This document shows, piece after piece, positions 16,276 through 24,730 of a stretch of DNA of 64,000 nucleotides. Within the stretch, counting starts at the first letter, position 1. Each line of letters opens with the position of its first letter. Made by a program: the position numbers and the translations under genes. Where the stretch lies: positions 13,505-77,504 of the forward strand of contig CAZEES010000002.1 in NCBI GenBank assembly GCA_964511265.1. The letters are read 5' to 3'. The notes under the pieces were generated by a model. It ran no database searches, had not been told where the DNA came from, and saw only the letters and a program-made list of their open reading frames with translations. The stretch is from Nitrosopelagicus sp964511265. GTDB taxonomy: Archaea; Thermoproteota; Nitrososphaeria; Nitrososphaerales; Nitrosopumilaceae.

Positions 16276-16628
16276 TACACCAACCCCATACTTGTCATAA
16301 TTATAGTTCGTGAACCATATGCAATTAATCCTGCCATTGCTGCAAGACAGCCAAATGTTACAACTTTTTCATATGCGGGACCCTGATGCATTTCCAATAG
16401 AATTACTCTCAACCCATTAAATCCGTGAATAGAGATTAAGATGAGCAATAGTTCGAGTAATAGTGCATATCCTACACTTTCATAATTTGCAATTACATTT
16501 TCATATTGTAATGATTCATGGAAGTTTTGAGTCAGTCGCATTAGTATGTGAACGACTGTCAAGAACAGTGCACCTATGGCAGTGCCATAGTGTATTTTCA
16601 TTATGACGCTTTCTCTTAATATCATCAT
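16275..16628 (-). CDS. sdhD: Succinate dehydrogenase membrane anchor subunit (SdhD-like)
   Basis: A 117-aa hydrophobic protein with three predicted transmembrane helices (about residues 12-30, 52-73, 88-110 from the start MMILRES). Histidines that could bind haem or line the quinone site lie in TVVHILMRL and ISIHGFNGLR. The latter resembles the SdhD/C HxxNGxR motif (H-x-x-x-G-[LI]-[RK]). I start at ATG 16628, which overlaps the sdhC stop as ATGA; an upstream frame to 16694 lies inside sdhC and is not needed. The C/D assignment is by order and similarity of pattern only. Confidence 0.85.
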   Translation of the reverse strand: MMILRESVIMKIHYGTAIGALFLTVVHILMRLTQNFHESLQYENVIANYESVGYALLLELLLILISIHGFNGLRVILLEMHQGPAYEKVVTFGCLAAMAGLIAYGSRTIIMTSMGLV

Positions 16629-17065
16629 GAGAACATAACCGCCATTCCGTACCACATTGCAAGAGCTGCCATACCTAATGTTGCATAGATACATGCCTTA
16701 CCCTTCATGTTAATTGATTGAGGTTTGTATGGATAATCAGGTCTCTCTGTTTTACCAATACCATAACCCATTTGTGCAATCATTAATCTAATTCCATTTC
16801 CAGTATGAAAGACACACATTCCAATAACTAACGCCAAAAAGAGATGGCCTTCAGTAGTTTGTGTCAGTTCTAATGATTTGTCCCAGACAGCTTTTCCATC
16901 TAAGATGTGACTTGTTTCATAAATATGACCTATGAAATATGCTAAGAGACCAAGACCTGTTAAACGCATTAAAAGCCAAGCGAGTCGTTCTATGCCAAAT
17001 TTTCCAATCTTACCAGGATTAAGCCATCCTTTCAGTCCTTCTCTTGCACCAGTCTCTCGTTCCAT
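16625..17065 (-). CDS. sdhC: Succinate dehydrogenase membrane anchor subunit (SdhC-like)
   Basis: A 146-aa membrane protein following sdhA with a one-base overlap (TGATG). Three hydrophobic segments are visible, near residues 28-48, 70-92 and 122-144. The first holds RLTGLGLLAYFIGHI (the SRxTG-type quinone-site motif with a possible haem His) and the second VFHTGNGIRLM, matching the SdhC/D H-x-G-x-G-x-R pattern. It anchors the catalytic subunits and supplies part of the quinone site. Confidence 0.88.
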   Translation of the reverse strand: MERETGAREGLKGWLNPGKIGKFGIERLAWLLMRLTGLGLLAYFIGHIYETSHILDGKAVWDKSLELTQTTEGHLFLALVIGMCVFHTGNGIRLMIAQMGYGIGKTERPDYPYKPQSINMKGKACIYATLGMAALAMWYGMAVMFS

Positions 17066-18777
17066 CAGTATTTTCTCTCCACAGGTTTGTATTTAGTTAT
17101 AGTAACTGGATGCTTCTTCATAATTGGTTCGTTTGGATCATAGTAAGCCAGTGTGTGGTGAAGGAAATTGGCATCATCACGTGTAGGGAAATCAGTTCTA
17201 GCGTGAGCCCCACGAGATTCTTTTCTGTTTAGCGCGCCCAACAATACGACTTCAGCAACACGGAACATCGAGTCTAGCTCCATTACATTTTGGAAGTTTG
17301 TGTTGTATTCTTTTGCTGAATCATCAACATGCTTCCAAGTTTTCTGTTTTAGTTCACGAATTTTTTTGAGACCTTCAGCCAAATCATTGTGATTTCTATA
17401 AACATAGGCTTTTGCGTTTAGAGTTTCAGCAACTTCTTGTTTTACTTCGTATGGATTTACTTCACCACGTCCACGGAATATACCATCAAAGATTCTAGTT
17501 TCCTCTGCAGCTACTAGATGAGCAGGGAATTGTGCAGAAGTGTGTTCTTTTTCAATATAATCAGCAGCCAGTGAACCAGTAATTTTTCCCCACACAATAC
17601 ATTCAGAAGTAGAGTTTGCACCTAGACGATTTGCTCCATGAACACTGTTACATGCAGCTTCACCTGCAGCCCAAACTCCTTGTAGTTCAGCTGCACCATC
17701 AATGTTTGTGTGAATTCCACCCATCATGTAATGGCATACAGGTCTAACGTCAATTGGTTCATCAGCAGGATCAATTCCTGAGAATTTAATTGAGATTTCT
17801 CTAATGCCTCCTAGTTTAGATCTAATTGTTTCATCTCCTAGATGTCGCAAGTCTAATTTCATACAGTCTTCTCCTGTTTCGTGTTTAAACCCACGACCTT
17901 CATTAATCTCAGACATTATAGAACGTGAGACAATATCACGTGGAGCTAATTCCATTTTTCCAGCTGCATAATTTTTCATGAAACGATCACCATCTTTGTT
18001 TAGTAGATAGCCACCTTCACCTCTAGCACCCTCTGTGATTAGAATTCCAGAGGGCAATATTCCAGTAGGATGAAATTGAACAAACTCCATATCTTTTAGA
18101 CCCATTCCTGCACGATAGGCCATGTCCAGACCATCAGGAGTTGACGATAAGGCATATGTCGAATAACTAAAAATTCTTCCTGCGCCACCAGTTGCAATTA
18201 TCAATGCTTTACCTTTGATTGTGTAGAATGTTCCAGAAGATGTTTCTATGGCAGTAATTCCACAAAATTGTTTGCCATCATGTATAATAGATGTGATGTA
18301 CCATTCGTTTAGAAATTCTATATTGTCAAATTTTTGACATGTGTCGTATAATGTCTGCATTTCAAAAAATCCAACTTTGTCAATAGCATAGGTTGCACGT
18401 GGAAAGCTATATCCACCAAAATTACGTTGATCAATTTTTCCATTTTCTTGTCTAGACCAAGGCATTCCCCAATGTTCCAATTGAAAGATTTCATTTGGCA
18501 TCATGTGGCATAATTTTTCAGCCACATCCTGATCAGCCAGAAAGTCGCTTCCTTTGACTGTATCATAAATGTGAGATTCTATTGTATCTCCTTTTTCTTC
18601 TTGAATGACTGCTGCAGTTCCTCCTTCAGCAGACACGGAGTGAGAACGCATAACTTGTGTTTTTGCCACTACGCCAATCTTGATTTTAGAATTCTTTTTT
18701 GCAGCCTCGATAGCAGCGCGTAGTCCTGCCAGTCCAGAACCTGCAATGATTAAATCAAATTCAATAGAATCCGTCAT
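17065..18777 (-). CDS. sdhA: Succinate dehydrogenase flavoprotein subunit
   Basis: This subunit oxidises succinate to fumarate with covalently bound FAD (570 aa). It has the N-terminal Rossmann motif AGSGLAGLRAA near residue 12 and the flavinylation region MRSHSVSAEGGTAAV with its His near residue 46. The active-site segment is EFVQFHPTGI near residue 231, with HTNIDGAAELQGVWAAGE near residue 354. It begins the operon A-C-D-B and is divergent from the PadR gene across 92 bp. In the 3HP/4HB cycle the enzyme links succinate metabolism to the respiratory chain. Confidence 0.96.
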   Translation of the reverse strand: MTDSIEFDLIIAGSGLAGLRAAIEAAKKNSKIKIGVVAKTQVMRSHSVSAEGGTAAVIQEEKGDTIESHIYDTVKGSDFLADQDVAEKLCHMMPNEIFQLEHWGMPWSRQENGKIDQRNFGGYSFPRATYAIDKVGFFEMQTLYDTCQKFDNIEFLNEWYITSIIHDGKQFCGITAIETSSGTFYTIKGKALIIATGGAGRIFSYSTYALSSTPDGLDMAYRAGMGLKDMEFVQFHPTGILPSGILITEGARGEGGYLLNKDGDRFMKNYAAGKMELAPRDIVSRSIMSEINEGRGFKHETGEDCMKLDLRHLGDETIRSKLGGIREISIKFSGIDPADEPIDVRPVCHYMMGGIHTNIDGAAELQGVWAAGEAACNSVHGANRLGANSTSECIVWGKITGSLAADYIEKEHTSAQFPAHLVAAEETRIFDGIFRGRGEVNPYEVKQEVAETLNAKAYVYRNHNDLAEGLKKIRELKQKTWKHVDDSAKEYNTNFQNVMELDSMFRVAEVVLLGALNRKESRGAHARTDFPTRDDANFLHHTLAYYDPNEPIMKKHPVTITKYKPVERKY

Positions 18778-18838
18778 TAATGAATAAAATCAGAATAGGT
18801 TACTTATGTATTATAACAAAGAATCAACGATCGAATCA

Positions 18839-18847
18839 TTAATATAT
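18839..18847 (+). promoter_or_regulatory. TATA element of the PadR-family gene
   Basis: ttaatatat is centred about 27 bp upstream of the ATG at 18870 and directly abuts the tandem palindromes. Spacing predicts a leaderless transcript beginning at the ATG. Confidence 0.6.
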
Positions 18848-18871
18848 ATCACTAGTGATATCACTAGTGAT
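18848..18871. promoter_or_regulatory. Tandem palindromic operator at the PadR-family gene
   Basis: Two exact, directly adjacent copies of the 12-bp palindrome ATCACTAGTGAT (18848-18859 and 18860-18871) fill the space between the TATA element and the ATG and include the first two bases of the start codon. A dimeric regulator bound here would block polymerase recruitment, so autoregulation is likely. The site also lies in the sdhA-padR divergent region, 71 bp from the sdhA start. Confidence 0.8.
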
Positions 18872-19355
18872 GTTTGAAGAATGGGCTCAAAGAGTTGGAA
18901 GTGCAGTGCCAAGAGGATTTTCAAGATATTACATCTTAAAGCAATTACAAAAAATGCCACATACAGGAAAGGAAATTATTAATTCTGCAGTTGAAGAAAG
19001 CGACGGAAAATGGAAACCTTCTCCAGGATTAATTTATCCACTATTAGGTAGATTATTGGATGAAGGTTTGATTGAAGAAACAGAAGATGGAAAGTATCAG
19101 ATTACAGATAAGGGGAAAACAATCTCACAAGATTTGGAGATATTTAACAAAAATATGAAAGACCAGTTAGATACAGTGATGAAAATGGCCAATGTTGGAA
19201 AATTTATGGCAATGGATGTTTTGGAAAGAGTCACCATATTAGGTAATTTATTGAGTTCAAATGTTAGCAAAATGACAAATCATGAAGTTGAAAAATATAA
19301 AAAATTTCTACAGGCAGAACTAGAAAAGATAAAAGAAATGGATTCAAAAAAATAG
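18870..19355 (+). CDS. PadR-family transcriptional regulator
   Basis: A 161-aa winged-helix regulator. Residues about 10-80 match the PadR domain: RGFSRYYILKQLQKMPHTGKE, then PSPGLIYPLLGRLLDEGLIEE as recognition helix and wing, and YQITDKGK. The C-terminal half (about residues 85-160) is a helical, Met/Lys/Glu-rich dimerisation region. I start at MFEEWAQ (18870), because a start at 18855 would lie inside the operator and upstream of the predicted transcript start. Ligand and targets are unknown; the operator overlapping its own start suggests autorepression. Confidence 0.9.
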   Translation: MFEEWAQRVGSAVPRGFSRYYILKQLQKMPHTGKEIINSAVEESDGKWKPSPGLIYPLLGRLLDEGLIEETEDGKYQITDKGKTISQDLEIFNKNMKDQLDTVMKMANVGKFMAMDVLERVTILGNLLSSNVSKMTNHEVEKYKKFLQAELEKIKEMDSKK

Positions 19356-19398
19356 GATTTCAGGCTAATCATAAATAAAACAGGGTTAGATAGATTTC

Positions 19399-20256
19399 AT
19401 GAAAAAACTTCGTAGGCTAATTAATGATAAATCAAAACCACTAGTGGTTCCAGGAGTGTATGATGCAATTGGAGCAAAGATTGCTCAGAAGGTTGGATTT
19501 GAAGCAATGTTTCAAACAGGATACGGTACATCTGCCACACTGTTAGGAATGCCAGATTATGGGTTCATCGGATTGTCTGAGACTACAGATAATGCCAGAC
19601 GTATAGCAAATGCAATATCAGTTCCTTTAATTGTAGATGTAGATACAGGTTATGGAAATGCATTAACTGTTAAAAAATTAATTCAAGATTTACAAGTTGC
19701 AGGAGCATCAGGCATATTTCTTGAAGATCAAAAATGGCCGAAAAGATGTGGGCATATGAAAGGAAAAGAAGTCGTTCAAAAAGAGGAATATGCGGAAAAA
19801 TTAGCAGCTGCTGTAGATTCAAAGCAAGATAAAGATTTCATCATAGTGGCAAGAACTGATGCAAGAGCCACAGAAGGATTAGATGATGCAATCGAGAGAG
19901 GCAAATATTACAAGAAGGTGGGGGCAGATTTGATTTTTGTTGAGGCACCAAATTCAATAGAAGAGATGAAAATCATTGGAAAGTCAATAAATGCGCCATT
20001 AGTTGCAAATATGATTGAGGGTGGTGCAACACCAATTAGTTCAACTTCGACCCTACACAAGATGGGCTTTCAGCTTATCTTATATCCACTTTCCATATTG
20101 TATGCAAACACATTTGCAACCATGAAAATACTGAAAGAATTGAAGAGTAAAGGTACCACTACAAGACTGAAAAAAAACTTGGTGAATTTTGATCAATTTA
20201 ATGACATTGTAGAATTGTCAAAATTTAGAAAATTAGAGAATAAATATTCAAAATAA
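19399..20256 (+). CDS. Isocitrate lyase/PEP mutase-family protein (methylisocitrate lyase-like)
   Basis: This TIM-barrel enzyme (285 aa) of the ICL/PEPM superfamily cleaves or forms C-C or P-C bonds next to carboxylates. The lyase signature KRCGH is present (C117 in KWPKRCGHMKGK). Metal-site acidic residues lie in VDVDTGYGN (about 79-87) and IVARTDARA (about 148-156). The signature favours a 2-methylisocitrate lyase or related oxaloacetate-type lyase over PEP mutase. No methylcitrate synthase or dehydratase gene is nearby, so a methylcitrate-cycle role is not supported by context. It follows padR on the same strand by 43 bp. Confidence 0.85.
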   Translation: MKKLRRLINDKSKPLVVPGVYDAIGAKIAQKVGFEAMFQTGYGTSATLLGMPDYGFIGLSETTDNARRIANAISVPLIVDVDTGYGNALTVKKLIQDLQVAGASGIFLEDQKWPKRCGHMKGKEVVQKEEYAEKLAAAVDSKQDKDFIIVARTDARATEGLDDAIERGKYYKKVGADLIFVEAPNSIEEMKIIGKSINAPLVANMIEGGATPISSTSTLHKMGFQLILYPLSILYANTFATMKILKELKSKGTTTRLKKNLVNFDQFNDIVELSKFRKLENKYSK

Positions 20257-20280
20257 AAAAAGAAAAAACTAGTAAAGAGT

Positions 20281-20568
20281 TTATTGAGTATTTCTCTTTA
20301 CTTCAATTTCTATTGTGGAAACATTTCTTGTCTTACCGTCTTGTGACTCTAAACTTTCAGAGCCTATGGATATATTTCCAATGCTATATCCGGAGTTTTC
20401 GGTCTTTCTTGAAATTATTTGTGCAACATCTACGGCTCTACCGATACTCATTCCTCGAGCTTTGATGCTGACAGAAGGCAAGTTGGCCAATTGGATTAAC
20501 GTTGAAGTAACGTATGCCATAATTGGTTTTTTACCTATGAATACAGTGTCTCGTTGTTCGGTCGACAT
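20281..20568 (-). CDS. albA: Alba-family DNA/RNA-binding chromatin protein
   Basis: A 95-aa Alba protein, a dimeric archaeal chromatin and RNA-binding factor. It shows TVFIGKKPIMAYVTSTL near residue 8, where the two lysines K13-K14 fall at the Alba acetylation and DNA-contact positions. KARGMSIGRAVDVAQII near residue 37 follows, and then the β-hairpin arm and a terminal IEIEVKR strand. Length and motifs are normal. It converges on the lyase gene with 24 bp, containing an A/T-rich run that may terminate both. Confidence 0.93.
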   Translation of the reverse strand: MSTEQRDTVFIGKKPIMAYVTSTLIQLANLPSVSIKARGMSIGRAVDVAQIISRKTENSGYSIGNISIGSESLESQDGKTRNVSTIEIEVKRNTQ

Positions 20569-20609
20569 GCGAGTAAAATATTACGAGGATAATTTAAATC
20601 TAAGACAGA

Positions 20610-21143
20610 ATGAATAGAGAAGAAATTATCGAATTACTCAAAAATGATGATTCAAAGCAAAATGTCATGTCTACATTGACTCAAATCGAAGATCCAGGGA
20701 TATTACAAGAAATGATAAGATTGTTCGACGATGAGAGAATAGAGATCAGAGGAGAAGTATTCAGTACATTATTTCTCAATCAAAAGGATATCTCAAAGCA
20801 GTTAATTTGTGGACTAGCACATGAGAGTAAAAATGTACGAGCATACGTTACACTAGTATTAGCAAATAGAAATGAAAAAAATGCAATTCAAGAAATTTTA
20901 AGATTAACAGATGATCCTAGTGGATTGGTCAGAACTTGTGCATATGGCGCATTAGGACATTTGGAAGTTAAAGAGGGAGCAGACAAATTGCATGATGGGA
21001 TTTTTGATTCAAACATTGAGGCGGTAAAAAGTGCAGCATATGCATTATCAAGGGTTGGAGAGAAGATTTCACAAAAAGAGATTGATGAATTAGAAAAGTC
21101 GGATGATCCAGACTTTGAAAAAATTTTAAAATTTTTTAATTAA
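20610..21143 (+). CDS. HEAT-repeat protein
   Basis: A 177-aa all-helical protein with repeated helix pairs of HEAT/PBS-lyase type. Recurring segments include IEIRGEVFSTLF, KNVRAYVTLVLANR, GLVRTCAYGALGHL and EAVKSAAYALSRVGE, spaced about 32 residues apart, each with the conserved Arg/Val and Ala. Such repeats form protein-binding solenoids. The partner is unknown. It stands alone between alba (divergent) and a tRNA-Ala on the other strand that begins 2 bp after its stop. Confidence 0.85.
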   Translation: MNREEIIELLKNDDSKQNVMSTLTQIEDPGILQEMIRLFDDERIEIRGEVFSTLFLNQKDISKQLICGLAHESKNVRAYVTLVLANRNEKNAIQEILRLTDDPSGLVRTCAYGALGHLEVKEGADKLHDGIFDSNIEAVKSAAYALSRVGEKISQKEIDELEKSDDPDFEKILKFFN

Positions 21144-21144
21144 A

Positions 21145-21221
21145 TGGTGGACCGAAAGGGATTTGAACCCTTGACCCCACGCATGCCATGCGCGTATTCT
21201 ACCAGTCTGAACTACCGGCCC
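21145..21221 (-). tRNA. tRNA-Ala (GGC)
   Basis: Acceptor GGGCCGG pairs with TCGGTCC including the alanine identity pair G3-U70. Anticodon stem CGCGC/GCGTG encloses ATGGCAT (anticodon GGC), and the T arm has GGTTCAAATCC. Discriminator A is followed by an encoded CCA. No intron. Confidence 0.95.
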
Positions 21222-21345
21222 ATATTGAACCTAAACGGTTCGTTTTTTAAAAAATTTACCAACATTTAACTTAATTCTATTTTTGATAGAAATAGTTGTA
21301 GCTAATTTCAGCGGAACTTATAAGGAAACTAATATGGAGTTTATT

Positions 21346-22188
21346 ATGGTTGAAGATAATTATGCAACATTAACTTATGCACAATTACTTAAAGAAGATT
21401 TAGGAATATTTCGTCTTGTTCCAAAAGAGGGAGGCATTCCAGATTTCAAAGCAGGACAATTTTTAACAATTGGAATGCCAGTGAAAGCAGAAGGTGGCAA
21501 GGTAGTCAGACGTGCATATTCAATTGCATCACATCCTGAAAATAAAAAATGTTTTGAGTTTGTCATCAGATGGGTACGAAAACCATTTCCAGGTAGATTA
21601 ACAACTGAACTATTTAATGCAAAAGAAGGAGATGAGATTCGTTGGCTTAAACCAACAGGTCACTTGACAATTAATGATGAATTACCAAATGGAGAACCAG
21701 ATACAAGAAGAATTGTATGTATTGGTGGAGGAACAGGATTAGCGCCATTTGTAAGCTATGCACAACATCTTCATGATATAGGAGATAAGAGAGAGATTGT
21801 GGTGTTGCATGGAGCAAGTTATGTTGATGAACTAAGTTACAAACAACTTCTCACTGATTTAGAAAATGAGAGTATAGATAGAGGAGCAGACAAATGGAAT
21901 TTTAAATATAGAGCAGCAATTAGTAGACCACAAGAATGGTTTAATCGTGCATGGAGAGGTCAAACAGGAAGAGTTGAACAATTCCTAAGATCCAAAATGG
22001 GCGAACAATCACCATTAGAAGAATTGGTTGGAGAAAGAATTACTAAAGAAAATACAATGTTCTACATTTGTGGGTGGCAAGGAACCATTGACGGAACAAT
22101 GGATTTCCTTGCGAACAAAGATTTCGTAACAGAGAGAAATAAACGTGAAGATGGTAGTTATGAAGTCAAATTCGAATCATATGGATAG
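21346..22188 (+). CDS. Ferredoxin-NADP+ reductase-like flavoprotein (copy 2)
   Basis: A 280-aa FAD/NAD(P) oxidoreductase that aligns end to end with the gene at 10455-11291. Shared features are RAYSIASH (FAD), CIGGGTGLAPF (NAD(P)), VVLHGASYVDELSYKQLL, and the C-terminal ESYG. It differs in the loop GDEIRWLKPTGHLTI, where copy 1 has GDEVLLGDPTGEDLLI. Start at ATG 21346 (MVEDNYATLTY) chosen by alignment with copy 1; in-frame ATGs at 21334 and 21283 would add residues that copy 1 lacks. Two FNRs and two ferredoxins in one window suggest specialised electron-transfer pairs. Confidence 0.9.
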   Translation: MVEDNYATLTYAQLLKEDLGIFRLVPKEGGIPDFKAGQFLTIGMPVKAEGGKVVRRAYSIASHPENKKCFEFVIRWVRKPFPGRLTTELFNAKEGDEIRWLKPTGHLTINDELPNGEPDTRRIVCIGGGTGLAPFVSYAQHLHDIGDKREIVVLHGASYVDELSYKQLLTDLENESIDRGADKWNFKYRAAISRPQEWFNRAWRGQTGRVEQFLRSKMGEQSPLEELVGERITKENTMFYICGWQGTIDGTMDFLANKDFVTERNKREDGSYEVKFESYG

Positions 22189-22245
22189 AAAAAATTCCTA
22201 CAACAAAGTTCAATTATTGAAATACAAGACCAAGATAATATCATC

Positions 22246-22842
22246 ATGACAATTGCAATTTACTTGGCACATTTGAACCCAGTTACAAATGCACATGCAG
22301 AAATTATCAAAGATTTGGCAAAAGAAGACAATGTAGTAGTCATGCCAGTTAGATTTCTTGTTGAAAGTACTGAAATTAACAGCAAAAGCTTCCCATTTAC
22401 ATTTGATGTAAGGAAAAAGATGCTAGAATCAGTATTTGGTGATTCAATAACGGTTTCAGCAAATTATACTTTTCATGCGCCTTTTAAGAAATATTTTCCA
22501 CCTCTTGTTTCAAAAGGTTCATGGGAATTAAGAAAAGAAATTCTTAGTGAAATTAAAGGAGAATATTATACATACACAGGAGATAAGGCAGAAGGATTGA
22601 TGTTGAAATTATACCGATTAAAGCCAAAGATTGGCCAGAGAAAAGAACTCTCTGCTACATCAGTAAAAAATGAGATGTACAAATCAGCAACAGGGGAAAA
22701 AAGCGATTGGGATAAGCATGTTCCAAAATCAGTTGCTGAGATAATCAATGAAAATTGGAACATCATTGAGAAATTCGCCTCAGTAGAAGATAAAACAATG
22801 AGAGTGTTAGGTATGAAATTCCCAAGAGAAGGGTATAGTTAG
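22246..22842 (+). CDS. Cytidylyltransferase-like nucleotidyltransferase
   Basis: A 198-aa protein of the HIGH-type nucleotidyltransferase superfamily. The N-terminal AIYLAHLNPVTNAHAEII has the NP-x-T-xx-H nucleotide-binding motif, and KELSATSVKNEMYKS near residue 133 corresponds to the ISSTxxR-type loop. Family members transfer AMP or CMP to substrates such as NMN, pantetheine phosphate or FMN. Several aromatic residues between the two motifs (FHAPFKKYFPP, GEYYTYTG) are not typical of NMN adenylyltransferase, so I leave the substrate open. It follows FNR copy 2 by 57 bp on the same strand. Confidence 0.75.
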   Translation: MTIAIYLAHLNPVTNAHAEIIKDLAKEDNVVVMPVRFLVESTEINSKSFPFTFDVRKKMLESVFGDSITVSANYTFHAPFKKYFPPLVSKGSWELRKEILSEIKGEYYTYTGDKAEGLMLKLYRLKPKIGQRKELSATSVKNEMYKSATGEKSDWDKHVPKSVAEIINENWNIIEKFASVEDKTMRVLGMKFPREGYS

Positions 22843-22877
22843 TTATAAAATAAATAGACAAAATTCTAGAATTTTTT

Positions 22878-23792
22878 GTGAGTTCAATATCTGAGTTAAT
22901 TTGGTTTGACGGAAAATTCGTTAAACATAGAAATGCAAAGATCCCAGTAACAACCCATGCAATTCATTATGGAACATCCATTTTTGAAGGAATTAGAGCA
23001 TATTGGAATGGAGAAAAATTAAACATATTCAGATTAGATGAACATGTTACCAGATTTAGAAATTCAGGTAAGTTTTATGACATTACATTAAGATTTTCAA
23101 ATAAAGAAATTAAAGATGCAATAATCAACTTATGCAAAAAGAATAAGATTAAGACTTCATGTTATATCAGACCATTTTATTTTGTTGGCCAATATGGCAT
23201 TAATTTACACGTAACACGAAAGGCGCCAACACATGCAGTCGTCTTTTGCTTTCCATTTGGAGACTTGTTTAATAAAAATGGCATAACAGCTTGTATTTCA
23301 AAATGGAAGAAATTTAATGACAGTTCAACTCCAACACAAGCAAAGATGGGAGGAAATTATCTAAATTCTATCTTAGCCACACAAGATGCAAAAAAGAGAA
23401 AATTTGATGAAGCGATTCTATTAGATAAGGATAACAAAGTGAGTGAAGCGCCTGGGGAGAATATCTTCATTGTGAAGAATGATACATTGATCACACCTCC
23501 ACTTTCATCATCAGCATTAGATGGAATAACAAGAAAATCAATATTGGAATTTTCAAAGAATATCAAGATTAAATCAAAGATAAAAGAGATTTCAAGTGAT
23601 GAATTAAAAAAAGCAGATGAAGTGTTTTTGACTGGAACAGCTGCAGAGATAACTCCAGTAATTAAGATTGAAACAAAAAAGATAGGCAATGGAAAAGTCG
23701 GAGATATGACAAAACAAATTATGAATACATACAGTGAGATAGTAATGAATAATAACAAAAAATTTTCCAAGTGGTTAACAAACGTGTATTAA
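22878..23792 (+). CDS. ilvE: Branched-chain amino acid aminotransferase
   Basis: A PLP enzyme that transfers amino groups between glutamate and branched-chain 2-oxoacids, the last step of Val/Ile/Leu synthesis (304 aa). The fold-type IV signature is present: HYGTSIFEGIRAYW near residue 30, the PLP lysine K156 in QAKMGGNYLNS, and a substrate loop SEAPGENIF in place of the more usual SEGxGEN. The start is a GTG at 22878. The next gene begins 2 bp after the stop, suggesting an operon with the sugar-modification genes downstream. Confidence 0.92.
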   Translation: MSSISELIWFDGKFVKHRNAKIPVTTHAIHYGTSIFEGIRAYWNGEKLNIFRLDEHVTRFRNSGKFYDITLRFSNKEIKDAIINLCKKNKIKTSCYIRPFYFVGQYGINLHVTRKAPTHAVVFCFPFGDLFNKNGITACISKWKKFNDSSTPTQAKMGGNYLNSILATQDAKKRKFDEAILLDKDNKVSEAPGENIFIVKNDTLITPPLSSSALDGITRKSILEFSKNIKIKSKIKEISSDELKKADEVFLTGTAAEITPVIKIETKKIGNGKVGDMTKQIMNTYSEIVMNNNKKFSKWLTNVY

Positions 23793-23794
23793 AA

Positions 23795-24730
23795 ATGAAA
23801 GTTATTCAAATTGGAACTGGTGGGTGGGGCAAGAATCATTGTAGAGTTTTATCAGAATTTGGCGTACTCTCAGCTATTTGTGATATGAATTATGAAAGAG
23901 CAAAGGAATTTGGAGAGAGATACAATGTAAATTATTACAAAACAGTAGAAGAATTATTTGAAAAAGAGGATTTTGATGCAGCTTTTATTTGTACACCAAC
24001 ATCAACTCATTCAGAGTTAGCTTCAAAATTAATTGAAAAAAAGAAACATGTTTTTGTAGAAAAACCAATGACATATCTTTCTGAGGACGGTGAAAGATTA
24101 GTTGAGAAAGCTAAAAAGAATAAAGTCACCCTAACATGTGGATATATTGAGAGATTTAATCCTGCAGTAGCTCATGTGAAAGAATATCTAAAATCAAAAA
24201 AATTTGGAGATTTGATAAGACTAGAATTTTATCGTGAGCATAGAATGCCTCTACATATCAAAGATGTTGGGATAATTTATGACACAAGTGTTCATGATAT
24301 TGATACCGCAATGTGGCTTTTTGATGAAACACCCCAAGTGGTATTTGCAAAATCAGGGCAGATAAATCATGAACACGAAGATTTTGCTACAATAATGTTG
24401 GGCTTCAAAAATAATAGAATAGCCACAATTTCTTCAAATTGGATCACACCAACTAGAGTGAGAAATTTCAATGCAGTATGTACAGATGGACGAATTTTTT
24501 CAGATTTCATTACTCAAGAGATACGTGTTGAGACAGACAAAGGAACTGAGAATCCAAACAGCAAAAAAGAAGAACCATTATCATTAGAAATTAGAAATTT
24601 TCTAGACGCGATTGAAGATAGAGATGAGTTAAGAGTAAAACCAGAACATGCTGTAAATGTCACAAAAATTGCAGAAGCAGCTCTTTTATCTAGTCAAAAA
24701 GGAATCCCAATTTATCTGGATATAAAATGA
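23795..24730 (+). CDS. Gfo/Idh/MocA-family NAD(P)-dependent sugar dehydrogenase
   Basis: A 311-aa oxidoreductase with Rossmann start MKVIQIGTGGWGKNHCRVL and the family EKP motif HVFVEKPMTY near residue 92. A catalytic-domain DTSVHDIDTAMWLF follows near residue 163, matching the D-x-G-x-H-x-x-D pattern with Gly replaced by Ser. Family members oxidise or reduce sugars and sugar nucleotides. I start at 23795, because an upstream in-frame start at 23771 lies inside ilvE. Its stop overlaps the next start (ATGA). Followed by a Trm112-like protein and a hexapeptide acetyltransferase, it resembles the dehydrogenase-acetyltransferase pair used for N-acetylated amino-sugars. Confidence 0.87.
   Translation: MKVIQIGTGGWGKNHCRVLSEFGVLSAICDMNYERAKEFGERYNVNYYKTVEELFEKEDFDAAFICTPTSTHSELASKLIEKKKHVFVEKPMTYLSEDGERLVEKAKKNKVTLTCGYIERFNPAVAHVKEYLKSKKFGDLIRLEFYREHRMPLHIKDVGIIYDTSVHDIDTAMWLFDETPQVVFAKSGQINHEHEDFATIMLGFKNNRIATISSNWITPTRVRNFNAVCTDGRIFSDFITQEIRVETDKGTENPNSKKEEPLSLEIRNFLDAIEDRDELRVKPEHAVNVTKIAEAALLSSQKGIPIYLDIK

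Noticed and set aside
18841..18871. Tandem palindromes considered as an integration or attachment site
   Set aside because: There is no tRNA, integrase or mobile gene nearby, and the position between TATA box and ATG fits an operator better.
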